From NCBI GenBank assembly GCA_002718395.1, contig PBEG01000018.1, forward strand, positions 1 through 39,449: a DNA stretch of 39,449 nt. The letters run 5' to 3'. A model generated the notes under the pieces. It was not told the origin of the DNA, ran no database searches, and saw nothing but the letters and a program-made list of their open reading frames with translations. Both the position numbers and the translations under genes were made by a program. Of this stretch, positions 14,920 to 24,346 are shown piece by piece. Positions within the stretch are counted from its first letter, which is position 1; the number at the start of each line of letters is the position of its first letter. This DNA comes from Chloroflexota bacterium (GTDB lineage Bacteria > Chloroflexota > Dehalococcoidia > UBA2979).

Positions 14920-17616
14920 TTGAATTCAATCGCAATCAATTCTGATCAAAAAAAATCTGCAAAAAAATTTGTTAGGGTAGCTGTTAATTTGGGCAGGCCA
15001 TCTAGAATGTTGTTTAGCTATCATTTGAAAGATGAAATGAAAATTCAAGAAGGGAATTTAGTACTTGTACCTTTTGCAAAAAGAATTTTAGCCGGCATTG
15101 TTGTAGACGGTCCACTTGACCTACCTGGCTATCAGGGGAAGACTCGACCAGTAGATAGTATAGTCAATGATATCCCTGCAATAAGCACCAAGCATATGAG
15201 TACTGCAAAATGGATTATTAATCGTTACCTTGCTCCATTTTGGGAAACATATTCAATGATGCTTCCGCCTGGAATAAATAAAAAACCGATAGAGTCTGTA
15301 ATGAAAATTGGCAACTCTAATCCTGAAATTGAACAAGCAGCTTTAGTGATTCTAGATTCATTGGCTGAAAAACCTGTGCCTATTGATAAGTTAAAAAAAA
15401 AATTTCCAAACAAATTTGCCAATCATATAGCAGAGCTTGAAAAAGCAGGATTAATATCTAAAATTCATCATCTACCTTATAAAGATGCTTTAAAAAAGCA
15501 GAATCAATATATAGAAATTAAATCTAGTAATATTGAAGCAAATGATTTTATCAATAATCAAATAGGCAGTAAAAAAACTAAGATTGCACAGATGATTAAA
15601 TATTTTATTCTCAATAATAATCAAGAACTTGACTTTGATTCAGTCCTTCAACAATTTGAACGATTAACTATTAATAAAGCAATCAAAAAGAATCTAATTA
15701 AAATTAATGATAAAAATAGGTTTGTAAGTTTGAATTTGAAAGAAAAAAGTTATAGAGAAATTTTGGATGAAACCTGCTTTATTCATGAGAAAAAATCAAA
15801 AGACATCTTAGCTTTTTTAATAGATAAATCAAATTATGTTGAATCTTTTTTAAGTGTAAGTAGGATAGTCAGTATTTTTGGTCGCAGTTCTAGAAGCGCT
15901 ATCAAGCATTTATATTACTGCAAGATGATTAATTTTGTTGATCAAGTAAATGAACAAGCATCAGATCATTTGGTTAACAAAATTATTTCTTCAAAATTAA
16001 TTGAAGATCAAAAAAATATTTATAAACAAATAAATGATTCAATTAATTCAAATAAAAGTAAATCTTTTTTGTTGTATGGTCCTAATCAGTCTGGTAAAAA
16101 AGAAATTTGCTTACATTTGTTAAAATCATTGTCTGAAAATGCTGATAGCGCGTTAGTTTTGTGTCCGACAATAGAAAAAAGCCAATTATTTTTTGATAGC
16201 TATAAGAAATTCTTTGATAATAGTTTTAATTTGATGAATTCACAATTTTCAAAAAAAGAATTTCAAAATAAATGGAATCAAATCAACAATCTTGATTCTC
16301 AAATAATTGTTTCTACAAAATTTGGCTTTACATTGCCTATTAAAAAGCTCAAGCTTTTAATAGTTTTAGATGCTGAACATTTTTCATATAAACAAAATTT
16401 TAATTTACCAAAATATGATATACGAGAAATTGCTGAATATTTATCTAAAAATTTTAATGTCACTACTATCTTTTTATCTACAACGATGGATTCCTATCTT
16501 TGGTTTAATGCATATCATCAACAAATTGAAAGAATGGATCTCTCAGGCAAGATCAACAAAATTTTACAAACTAATGGATCGTATAAAGCATGGAGAAAAC
16601 TCAGTCTTCCAAATATCAAGATTGATGAAATAAAAGATCCTGCAGCTATTTTTTCTAATGAAGTTATCAATGATCTTCGTAACAATGCTGATAGAGGCAT
16701 TCAAAGTATTGTGATTATTAACCGTCGTGGATATGCAAGATATCTGGAATGTAGATGCGGTAAAAAAAACTTGTGCAATCAATGTAATTCTCCTATATCT
16801 GTTCAGCAATCAGACAATAAGAATTATGATAATAGGTTCTTTTTATTTTGTTATCAATGTGGATACAGATCAAGGCTATTAAATAATTGCCCTCAGTGTA
16901 AAAGTCAATTTTTTCCTTTAAGAGTAGGTACTGGTTACGTTGAAGAACAATTAAGATCAGCATTAGAAAAAACAAAAATTGTTAGGCTTGACAGTGATTC
17001 CATTGTTGAATATGGCTCTGAACAGAGATTACACAATGCGATTAAAAGCGCCGATATTATTATAGGAACAAAAAAAGTTTTAGATATTCATGATTTAAGG
17101 AATGCTGCCTATGTATGCTTACTGCTACCTGAATACCATAACAATGAGTATGACTATCAGCACAATGAAGGAATTTTTCAATTTGTTATGGAAGCTGCTG
17201 ATATAGTTGATAATAATAATCCATTAAATAAATTAGTCATTCAAGCATTAAACCCTAATAATGAAGTAATTCATTTAGCCTTGCAAAGAAAAGCGGATGA
17301 ATTTTATTCTAAAGAATTGGAATGGCGGTCAATTTATGAATATCCACCATTAGTTCAGCTTTTTAAATTCGAATTCAGTCACATTGACGGTAGTTATGCT
17401 GCTGAAGAGGCGAATAGACTTTATAGGTTATTAAAAAGTTCATTAATTGATAAAAGTATAAAAATTTTTGGTCCTATTAAATTGAATAATGACGTGGTAA
17501 ATAATAAATATCGGTGGACTATTTATGTTAAGGGTCATGAAGCTAGCACAATATTGCATGATGTTGATATCCCATTTGGTTGGCAAGTAGAGTTAAACCC
17601 AGATAATATTGCATAA
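14920..17616 (+). CDS. priA: PriA-like primosomal protein N', helicase motifs degenerate
   Basis: An 898-residue PriA homologue, the protein that recognises stalled forks and restarts replication. The N-terminal 3'-DNA-end-binding domain (VRVAVNLGRPSRMLFSYH to VPFAKRILAGIVVDG) is clear, as is the double zinc region with cysteines in CRC..., CNQC, CYQC and CPQC within VIINRRGYARYLECRCG and after. The C-terminal SIYEYPPLVQLFKFEF segment is also typical. The motor is degraded. Walker A reads GPNQSGKK (387-394, Lys for Thr). Walker B reads DAEH (484-487) where DEEH is normal. Motif III is STTMDS instead of SATPS, and the GTQMxxKGxDF and AGRAGR motifs are unrecognisable. The frame is intact, so this is not a pseudogene. 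Actinobacterial PriA proteins likewise lack helicase motifs. The start is TTG at 14920 with no clear ribosome site; no ATG precedes the conserved region. Confidence 0.88.
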   Translation: MNSIAINSDQKKSAKKFVRVAVNLGRPSRMLFSYHLKDEMKIQEGNLVLVPFAKRILAGIVVDGPLDLPGYQGKTRPVDSIVNDIPAISTKHMSTAKWIINRYLAPFWETYSMMLPPGINKKPIESVMKIGNSNPEIEQAALVILDSLAEKPVPIDKLKKKFPNKFANHIAELEKAGLISKIHHLPYKDALKKQNQYIEIKSSNIEANDFINNQIGSKKTKIAQMIKYFILNNNQELDFDSVLQQFERLTINKAIKKNLIKINDKNRFVSLNLKEKSYREILDETCFIHEKKSKDILAFLIDKSNYVESFLSVSRIVSIFGRSSRSAIKHLYYCKMINFVDQVNEQASDHLVNKIISSKLIEDQKNIYKQINDSINSNKSKSFLLYGPNQSGKKEICLHLLKSLSENADSALVLCPTIEKSQLFFDSYKKFFDNSFNLMNSQFSKKEFQNKWNQINNLDSQIIVSTKFGFTLPIKKLKLLIVLDAEHFSYKQNFNLPKYDIREIAEYLSKNFNVTTIFLSTTMDSYLWFNAYHQQIERMDLSGKINKILQTNGSYKAWRKLSLPNIKIDEIKDPAAIFSNEVINDLRNNADRGIQSIVIINRRGYARYLECRCGKKNLCNQCNSPISVQQSDNKNYDNRFFLFCYQCGYRSRLLNNCPQCKSQFFPLRVGTGYVEEQLRSALEKTKIVRLDSDSIVEYGSEQRLHNAIKSADIIIGTKKVLDIHDLRNAAYVCLLLPEYHNNEYDYQHNEGIFQFVMEAADIVDNNNPLNKLVIQALNPNNEVIHLALQRKADEFYSKELEWRSIYEYPPLVQLFKFEFSHIDGSYAAEEANRLYRLLKSSLIDKSIKIFGPIKLNNDVVNNKYRWTIYVKGHEASTILHDVDIPFGWQVELNPDNIA

Positions 17617-17627
17617 AGGATAAAATA

Positions 17628-18119
17628 ATGAGACCAATAAGATATTTAGGCGACCCGGTCTTAAGAGGTAAGACTGAAAATGTCAAAAAAGTTAATCCAG
17701 ACATAAAATTGTTAGTTCAAAGCATGTTTGCTTCAATGCAAAAAGCAAATGGCGTTGGTCTTGCCGCTCCACAGGTAGGTGTTAATTTAGCTATTGCAGT
17801 AATTGACATACCAGGACACTTGCCTTTTGCAATTATTAACCCTAAGATTACAAAATCATCTGGCAAACGCATTGTTGAAAATGAAGGCTGTCTATCTGTT
17901 CCAGGATATAGAGGAAATCCAGAAAGAAGCGTTGAAGTGCATGTTGAAGCAATAGATTTAGATAGTAAGCAAATTAAATTTCATGCAACAGATGATTTGC
18001 TAGCCCAAGTTTTAGAACATGAAATTGATCATTTAAATGGAAAATTATACTTAGATCGTATTGTTGATATGTCTAGCATGCAAAAATTAAATTCAATGAA
18101 TTGGGAAGAAAATGATTAA
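17628..18119 (+). CDS. def: Peptide deformylase
   Basis: A 163-residue metallohydrolase that removes the formyl group from nascent proteins. All three motifs are present: GVGLAAPQVG, EGCLSVPG with metal ligand Cys88, and HEIDH (131-135) with two His ligands and the catalytic Glu132. The ATG at 17628 has an AAAGGA site 7-8 nt upstream, overlapping the end of priA. It lies 11 nt after priA, extending the same transcription unit. Confidence 0.97.
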   Translation: MRPIRYLGDPVLRGKTENVKKVNPDIKLLVQSMFASMQKANGVGLAAPQVGVNLAIAVIDIPGHLPFAIINPKITKSSGKRIVENEGCLSVPGYRGNPERSVEVHVEAIDLDSKQIKFHATDDLLAQVLEHEIDHLNGKLYLDRIVDMSSMQKLNSMNWEEND

Positions 18120-18155
18120 TTTCATTTTATTGCATATTATTTTTGGATATAAATA

Positions 18156-18452
18156 ATGGAGTTTATTTACCCTGTTGTTATAGCTGTTGCATTTTATTTT
18201 ATTCTTTTAAAACCAGTATTAGGTGAGCAAAGTAAGAGGAAAAAAATTATTGCTAATCTAAATATTGCTGATACGGTAGTAATTTCAGGAGGTATTATTG
18301 GTGTCATAGATGAAATTATTGTTACTGATGATGGCTCAAGTGTTTTGAAATTATCTTTATCTAAGAAAAATTTTATTTACACATATCCTGAAGCTGTGGA
18401 AAGACTTGTTAAGGATAGTGCTATTAAAAATTTAGACGATATAATAAATTAA
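18156..18452 (+). CDS. yajC: Preprotein translocase accessory subunit YajC
   Basis: A 98-residue small membrane protein that joins the SecDF-YajC holo-translocon. It has one N-terminal transmembrane helix (about 3-19) running into FYFILLKPVLGEQSKRKK (family form FYFLLIRPQQKRxK), then the cytoplasmic TVVISGGIIGVIDEI segment, which is the family signature. The immediately downstream secD and secF, 17 nt away, confirm the call. Confidence 0.95.
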   Translation: MEFIYPVVIAVAFYFILLKPVLGEQSKRKKIIANLNIADTVVISGGIIGVIDEIIVTDDGSSVLKLSLSKKNFIYTYPEAVERLVKDSAIKNLDDIIN

Positions 18453-18469
18453 ATAAGAAAGCTGTAAAT

Positions 18470-19867
18470 ATGTTTAGAAGATATACATTTTCATTGACAA
18501 TTTCTATCTTTTTTATTTTATTTTCTCTTTACTTGTTTTTTCCTAAACAACCTCCGAGTTTTTTGCCTGATACAGTTACTGAAAACCTTATATGGCCAAC
18601 GGTTGGTGGCGGCATAACTATTGGTGATGCCCAAAGAAATGAAATGCGATTAGGATTAGATTTACAAGGCGGTACTCGACTTTTATTAAAAGCTATTTTT
18701 CCAGAAAACTTTGAAGGCAATTCTGATTCTGTTATTGAAGGTACAATACAAGTATTACGCAAGCGTGTTGATGGAGCCGGCGTTTCTGAATCTGAAATAA
18801 CATTACAAGACGATGATAAAATATCTATTCAATTACCTGGGCTTTCAACAGAAGAAGCAAGAAATCTTCTTGGACGAACTGCAATGTTGAAATTTTGTGA
18901 ACCAGTAGGAATTGCCCCTTTTGACTCTGAAGCATGCGATCCAGCTGGTGAATTTGTGCAAGCTTTTGGAGAAGTGGACAATACTATTATTCCTATGTCC
19001 GGATCATTATTGAAAGCCAATTCATATGTTGGTACTGATGCACTGGGTAATCCAGCTGTTGTTTTTGAATGGCAAGGTGATGGACCAGAAATTTCAAGGC
19101 AAGTGACCTCTAGGTTAATTGGCAGTCGCCTAGCTATTTTTCTTGATGACGAAGCACTTTCAGCACCAACAGTTCAGGCAACTATTACTGAGGTTGGTCA
19201 AATTACTGGATTGAGTCTTGATCGTGCAAGACAGTTAGTTATTCAATTAAATTCAGGTTCACTACCAGTTGATTTACAAATTTTATCTGAACAAAGTGTT
19301 GATGCAACTTTAGGGCAAGATTCTGTTGCGCAATCTTTGCTTGCTGGTCAATTGGGCCTCTTGCTTGTTTGCTTATTTATGATTTTATACTATGGATTTA
19401 TGGGTGCTGTGTCTGTTGTGGCTCTTTTGGCATATGCAGCGATTACACTTGCTGTGTTCAAATTGATACCAATTACTCTCACTCTTGCTGGTATTGGTGC
19501 TTTTGTCTTATCAGTCGGCATGGCAGTAGATGCAAACATTCTTATCTTTGAAAGAATGAAAGAAGAATTACGAAGAGGCAGAAGTTTTGTTAGTTCTTTA
19601 GATATAGGTTTTGGTCGAGCATGGCCATCAATTCGAGATTCTAATGCTACAACGTTGATTACATGTATTATCTTATATTCTTTGGGAGGCGGTATATCTT
19701 TACCAGGCATGGGAGCATTTAGTGCACCATTAGTTCAGGGCTTTGCTATTACCTTGGCTATTGGCGTACTTATATCTATGTATACAGCTGTATTTTTTAC
19801 AAAATCAATGCTTTTTTTCCTTGGTAAAATAAAATTTGTTAGAAAAATTACAGGCGAAGAATTATGA
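18470..19867 (+). CDS. secD: Protein translocase subunit SecD
   Basis: A 465-residue RND-fold membrane protein that uses the proton gradient to complete Sec export. It has one transmembrane helix at about 7-25, a periplasm-side P1 domain with RLGLDLQGGTRLLL and VLRKRVDGAGVSESEI, and a five-helix C-terminal block with GMAVDANILIFERMKEE. The extracytoplasmic domain includes a segment with two cysteines (Cys143 and Cys156, CEPVG...SEACDP) that I do not recognise as a standard SecD element. The protein is shorter than E. coli SecD (615). It overlaps secF by 4 nt (ATGA). Confidence 0.96.
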   Translation: MFRRYTFSLTISIFFILFSLYLFFPKQPPSFLPDTVTENLIWPTVGGGITIGDAQRNEMRLGLDLQGGTRLLLKAIFPENFEGNSDSVIEGTIQVLRKRVDGAGVSESEITLQDDDKISIQLPGLSTEEARNLLGRTAMLKFCEPVGIAPFDSEACDPAGEFVQAFGEVDNTIIPMSGSLLKANSYVGTDALGNPAVVFEWQGDGPEISRQVTSRLIGSRLAIFLDDEALSAPTVQATITEVGQITGLSLDRARQLVIQLNSGSLPVDLQILSEQSVDATLGQDSVAQSLLAGQLGLLLVCLFMILYYGFMGAVSVVALLAYAAITLAVFKLIPITLTLAGIGAFVLSVGMAVDANILIFERMKEELRRGRSFVSSLDIGFGRAWPSIRDSNATTLITCIILYSLGGGISLPGMGAFSAPLVQGFAITLAIGVLISMYTAVFFTKSMLFFLGKIKFVRKITGEEL

Positions 19868-21180
19868 AATTAAATTTTGTTAAAACTAGATTTTATTTTT
19901 TTGCTTTTAGTGCTATTTTAATGCTGTCTTCAATTATCTTATTGCTTATTCCACCTGCACTTGTACCAGGTATAGATTTTTCTTCAGGTACTACAATGTT
20001 AATTTCTAGTGAAAATCGCTTTAAACAATCTGAATTAAGAGAATTGTTTAATGACTTAAATCATCCTGAAGCAAGAATACAAACATCAATAAATGATGGT
20101 CGATTTCAATACCTGATAAGAACTAAAGAGCTACAAGTTCCTCAAGATGCTTTTACTTATTCTGGGTCTGCTACAAATCAAAATAAGAGTATTTCTTCTC
20201 CTCAAAAGATTGAAAAACTAGGCTCTCTTGTTGCAGGGGGAACAGACGACACAAAAGAAATAGTTTTTCTAAGAGGGCTATTAAAACCTGACGAACAGTC
20301 TTTATTGCAACCTGCTTGTGATTATCAATTAGGAATAATTGAATTTGAAATACCTCGTAATACTGTTTTGGATGTTGTGCTTGAACCAGATGATGCAATG
20401 TGTGGAGCACAAATCAGTAATCAGACCTATACAGTTCTTTATGAAGATAAATTAGTATTTTTACTTGCGATTGATGGCAGGGACTATTCAGGCATTAAAC
20501 AATTGCAAGTAATTAGTTCAGGGTTAGGAGAACGTTCTACAATTGAACAGGCAATTTATGATCAGTTTGGCGATTTTCAATTATTAGAATTTTCTTCAGT
20601 CAGTCCAATTGTGTCAAATATTGCTGTTAGAAATGCATCGGTAGCTGTCATTATTGCAACCTTTTTTATTATGGCTTATATCGCATATGCATTTAGTGAA
20701 ATGCCAAAACCATTTAGATATGCAATTGCAGCGATTGTTGCACTGGTGCACGATATTGTAATTGTGATAGGTATCTTCTCTATTCTCGGTAAATTATGGG
20801 ATTTTGAAGTTAATCTTATGGTTATTACAGCACTGCTGACTATTTTAGGTTTTTCTGTGCATGATTCAATTGTTGTTTTTGACCGTATTCGAGAAAACAT
20901 CAATAGGAACCCATTAAATGATTTCAAGGATAATGTTAATACAGCCTTAATTGAAACATTGGCTCGTTCATTAAATACGTCAATTACGTTATTATTGACA
21001 ATAATGACTCTTTTATTTATTGGAGGAGCTACTATTAGAGAATTTCTAGTAACTATGTTAGTCGGTGTTATTATTGGAACATATTCTAGTATTGCGATTG
21101 CAGCACAATTTCTTGTTTCTTGGGAAGCAGGTAATTTTGACAAGTTGTTAGAGAAATTTCAATTGCGCAGAACTAATTAA
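19864..21180 (+). CDS. secF: Protein translocase subunit SecF with enlarged extracytoplasmic loop
   Basis: The SecF partner of SecD, 438 residues, well above the usual 290-330. It has transmembrane helix 1 (about 9-32), the conserved PGIDFSSGTTMLI, then an extended extracytoplasmic region to about residue 255, and a five-helix C-terminal block with SVHDSIVVFDRIREN and NTSITLLLT. The extra roughly 110-140 residues include a polar linker (about 100-115) and two cysteines (Cys152, Cys180). The stop codon lies inside the converging selB gene (8-nt tail overlap). Confidence 0.95.
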   Translation: MKLNFVKTRFYFFAFSAILMLSSIILLLIPPALVPGIDFSSGTTMLISSENRFKQSELRELFNDLNHPEARIQTSINDGRFQYLIRTKELQVPQDAFTYSGSATNQNKSISSPQKIEKLGSLVAGGTDDTKEIVFLRGLLKPDEQSLLQPACDYQLGIIEFEIPRNTVLDVVLEPDDAMCGAQISNQTYTVLYEDKLVFLLAIDGRDYSGIKQLQVISSGLGERSTIEQAIYDQFGDFQLLEFSSVSPIVSNIAVRNASVAVIIATFFIMAYIAYAFSEMPKPFRYAIAAIVALVHDIVIVIGIFSILGKLWDFEVNLMVITALLTILGFSVHDSIVVFDRIRENINRNPLNDFKDNVNTALIETLARSLNTSITLLLTIMTLLFIGGATIREFLVTMLVGVIIGTYSSIAIAAQFLVSWEAGNFDKLLEKFQLRRTN

Positions 21181-23029
21181 TTAAAATTCTATATTGATCT
21201 TTTCGTACAGTAATTTTTTCTTCATCCATTTTTTCAAGAATAAATTGAGCTACCTTTCTATTTATAACTAAAAAATCTCTTACTTGCGCTAATGTCACTT
21301 TGGGATTATTTTTTAAAAAGTTAATAATTTCTGTTTTTGCATTTTCATAGCTTTCTTTATGTAAGTACAGATTTTTATCAATATTTTTTATTTCATTTGT
21401 TGCAAGTAGCATTTCTTGCAACTCTTTAGAGGCATTAATTTTTTTAGGACTAAGGCTAAAAGATCTAATTTGCTGAATTGTAGTTTCAAGTAATAATGCC
21501 TGTTTTTTTGTAAGTTGATTCCTGAAATTGCTCAAATAGAATTCACCTTTATTATCTGTGTGAATAACTTCCGTGTGTTCAATTACGCAATTTAATAAAT
21601 GTTCTTCTATATCTATTTTTTGCATAAGCTGTTTTAATTTTATTGCGTTCTTCATTTTATTTTTTGTAAAGTAATTTTTCATATACAAAGTTACTTGTTT
21701 TTTTAATTGTTCAATTGTTTCAATTGCAACAAAGAAGTGATCATCTTTAAATTTGTAATCTGTGATTTTATTCATATTTATTAAATTGTTAATTTTTTGT
21801 TTAATTTTCAGAGAATCAACATCAATAATTTTATAAAGACATTTTTTTTGTATGAATGTTTGATCTATGATTGCTGACAAAATAATCTCTTCAATATTTC
21901 TTTTAGAAATTTCTAGCAGCCTATTTATTTCTTTTTGGTCAAACCTATTATATTTATGTGTTGAAGTTCGTAATACTTCACCTCCAGCAATAGTTTGCCC
22001 TGAGAATCTAATAATAAAATTATCAAATTGATTAATGGAAATTGGTTGAAATAATTGAATTTGACACAGACCTTTTGTGTTTTTATTTAATTCGTCTATA
22101 CCTATAAGCTTAACTCTTGCTTCCGAGTGTGCAGTCCCTACGTGAAGCGTAATTTTTTTATTTGTGATAATTTTTTTTTCTGAGATATTAATAATTCTTG
22201 CATCAAATTGAGTAGTTACAAAGTCATTTTTTATTGGTCGTATAACATCGCCTCGATGTATTTCATCTTTATTAATTCCTTGTAGATTCATAGCGAGCCT
22301 GGAATTAATGGTTGCTTTTTGAACGTCTTTTCCGTTTACTTGTAAGTTTCTAATTTTTGCTAACTTTTTTTTGGGTAATACTATTATTGACTCCCCAATA
22401 TCAAAACTACCATTTGTTAAAGTTCCAGTAACAACAGTACCAAATCCTTTTAAAGTAAATGAACGATCAACATAAAGCCTAGCGTTATTTTGTAAAAATT
22501 GATTTTGGTCATTCAAGATGTTTTGTTTGATAACTGCTTTTAATTTATCAATCGATTTTTGTGAATCATTAATCCTAATAATTGGTACGTTATTTTTTTC
22601 GTTAATAGAAGTATTTTTTACTTGAATCAAAGATTTAATATCATTTTCAATTCTATTAATCTCTTCTTCATTAGGAAATAAATCGCATTTGGTAATAGCA
22701 ATTACAATTTTCTTGATATTGAGCAATTGAATGATATTAAGGTGTTCTATAGTTTGAGGCATTATTCCTTCACCTGCAGCAATCACTAGAATTGCAAGTT
22801 CTATTGAATGCATGCCAGCTATCATATTTTGAATAAATTTTTCATGACCAGGTACATCAATAATTGATATTTGTCCTTTGATTGGATCCTTATAGTGCGC
22901 AAAACCTAATTCGATACTCATTCCTCGTTGTTTCTCAATTAATAAATTATCAGTTTCCATTCCTGTTAACCGTTTAACGAGAGTTGTTTTTCCGTGGTCA
23001 ATATGTCCTGCGATACCGATAATGTGCAT
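21173..23029 (-). CDS. selB: Selenocysteine-specific translation elongation factor SelB
   Basis: A 618-residue GTPase that delivers Sec-tRNA to UGA codons marked by a SECIS element. The EF-Tu-like part has GHIDHGKTTLVKRLTG (G1, residues 7-14 core), the RGMSIELGFAHY switch, DVPGHEKFIQNM (G3) and ITKCDLF (the usual NKxD reads TKCD). Domain 2 has VDRSFTLKGFGTVVTGTL, which with the RGMSIELGF switch separates SelB from EF-Tu. The C-terminal half carries winged-helix repeats ending in AQVRDFLVINRKVAQFILEK, the SECIS-binding part. The ATG at 23029 is used. selA, selC and selD are not in the window and no in-frame UGA readthrough gene was seen here. Confidence 0.93.
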   Translation of the reverse strand: MHIIGIAGHIDHGKTTLVKRLTGMETDNLLIEKQRGMSIELGFAHYKDPIKGQISIIDVPGHEKFIQNMIAGMHSIELAILVIAAGEGIMPQTIEHLNIIQLLNIKKIVIAITKCDLFPNEEEINRIENDIKSLIQVKNTSINEKNNVPIIRINDSQKSIDKLKAVIKQNILNDQNQFLQNNARLYVDRSFTLKGFGTVVTGTLTNGSFDIGESIIVLPKKKLAKIRNLQVNGKDVQKATINSRLAMNLQGINKDEIHRGDVIRPIKNDFVTTQFDARIINISEKKIITNKKITLHVGTAHSEARVKLIGIDELNKNTKGLCQIQLFQPISINQFDNFIIRFSGQTIAGGEVLRTSTHKYNRFDQKEINRLLEISKRNIEEIILSAIIDQTFIQKKCLYKIIDVDSLKIKQKINNLINMNKITDYKFKDDHFFVAIETIEQLKKQVTLYMKNYFTKNKMKNAIKLKQLMQKIDIEEHLLNCVIEHTEVIHTDNKGEFYLSNFRNQLTKKQALLLETTIQQIRSFSLSPKKINASKELQEMLLATNEIKNIDKNLYLHKESYENAKTEIINFLKNNPKVTLAQVRDFLVINRKVAQFILEKMDEEKITVRKDQYRILIN

Positions 23030-23055
23030 ATGATTAAATATTCATTCTAATTAAT

Positions 23056-24237
23056 TTATATAAAATTTTGAAAAACTTCATTTGATAATAAGATACCTTT
23101 TTTTGTTAACTTAATGTGTGAGTCAGTTTCAGTTAACAGGCCATTTAATTTATTTTTTTCAATAATATTTTTGTAAATGATTCTGGGATCTTTGTTATGC
23201 TGAATTTTAAAGTTTTCAATGTTGATCCCTTCAATCATTCTTAAACCAAATATCATAGAATCATTTAGTAAATCGTTTTTTGAAACATCTTGTCCATCAA
23301 CAACTTGTTTCATTTTAATTTCTTGATTACCATTAGCTTGCATGTCATTCATGATGTTAATGTACTCACGAGGATTCTTGACATTAGAAAATCTTTTATT
23401 TGACAAGAATGAATGTGCGCCTGCTCCAATACCTAGGTACTCGCTCATATCCCAGTAAGCACTATTATGAACGCTTTGATGTCCATTTTTAGCCCAATTT
23501 GAAATTTCATAATGAATAAAATTTGCATTTTGAAGCTCTTTGATAGAATATTCATATTGCTCTGCAGCTAGATCGTCATCTGGATGAGGCAATTCCCCTT
23601 TTTCAATTCTATAATTTAACAGTGTGCCTTCTTCAACACCAAGGGAATAACAGGAAAGATGAGCAGGCTCTAAATCGATAGCTTTGCTTAAGGAGTGTTT
23701 CCAGTTACCCATAGTATGATTGACTAATCCGAACATTAGGTCTAGATTAATATTTTTAAATCCATGGCTTTGTAAATATTGAATTTGATTTTCAGCAAAT
23801 GTTCCTGTATATTGACGATCTAGCAAATCAAGCTCAGTATCTATAAATGATTGTATGCCAATGGATAATCGGTTGATTCCACTATTTTGTAAATCATTAA
23901 TATCCCAGTCTGGAATATCATCTGGATTAATTTCAGCTGTTATTTCTGCTGATTTATTTAAATTTGTCGATTCTTCAATTATTTTTATAAGATTTTTTAA
24001 GTTTGCTGCAGGAATTCTGCTAGGTGTTCCACCTCCAATAAAAATTGATATAACTTCTTTACTTTCTAAAGTTGGCGACCATAATTGTAATTCTTTAATG
24101 ATGGCTCGTTCATAGTCATCTACCATTTCTTCTATACCTTCATATGCATTAAAGTCACAAAAGTTACACTTTTTTTTACAAAAAGGTATATGAACGTACA
24201 GACTTATTGGAGATAAAGATTTACATTTGTTAGACAA
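23056..24237 (-). CDS. hemW: Radical SAM heme chaperone HemW (HemN-like)
   Basis: A 393-residue radical SAM protein. The cluster motif CKKKCNFC has Cys20, Cys24 and Cys27. IGGGTPSRIP, RLSIGIQSF and HNSAYWDMSEYLGIGAGAHSF follow; the HNxxYW element marks HemW and is not found in true coproporphyrinogen dehydrogenase HemN. HemW binds heme and is proposed to insert it into respiratory enzymes. The start is TTG at 24237 with an AAAGGA site about 9 nt upstream; no ATG precedes the cluster motif. It lies 26 nt upstream of selB on the same strand, and 109 nt separate it from the divergent aspS. Confidence 0.92.
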   Translation of the reverse strand: MSNKCKSLSPISLYVHIPFCKKKCNFCDFNAYEGIEEMVDDYERAIIKELQLWSPTLESKEVISIFIGGGTPSRIPAANLKNLIKIIEESTNLNKSAEITAEINPDDIPDWDINDLQNSGINRLSIGIQSFIDTELDLLDRQYTGTFAENQIQYLQSHGFKNINLDLMFGLVNHTMGNWKHSLSKAIDLEPAHLSCYSLGVEEGTLLNYRIEKGELPHPDDDLAAEQYEYSIKELQNANFIHYEISNWAKNGHQSVHNSAYWDMSEYLGIGAGAHSFLSNKRFSNVKNPREYINIMNDMQANGNQEIKMKQVVDGQDVSKNDLLNDSMIFGLRMIEGINIENFKIQHNKDPRIIYKNIIEKNKLNGLLTETDSHIKLTKKGILLSNEVFQNFI

Positions 24238-24346
24238 GTATTTTTTCCTTTATTTTTTAATTCATAAAAGGATCACATTTCTAATGAAGAAAAATCAAGA
24301 GAAGGTTAAAATTTATTCAATGATTATTTTGTAAATAGGCTAGAAA

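Noticed and set aside
14920-17616. priA as a pseudogene
   Set aside because: The frame is uninterrupted over 898 codons and the zinc and DNA-end-binding parts are conserved, so selection appears to act on it despite motor loss.
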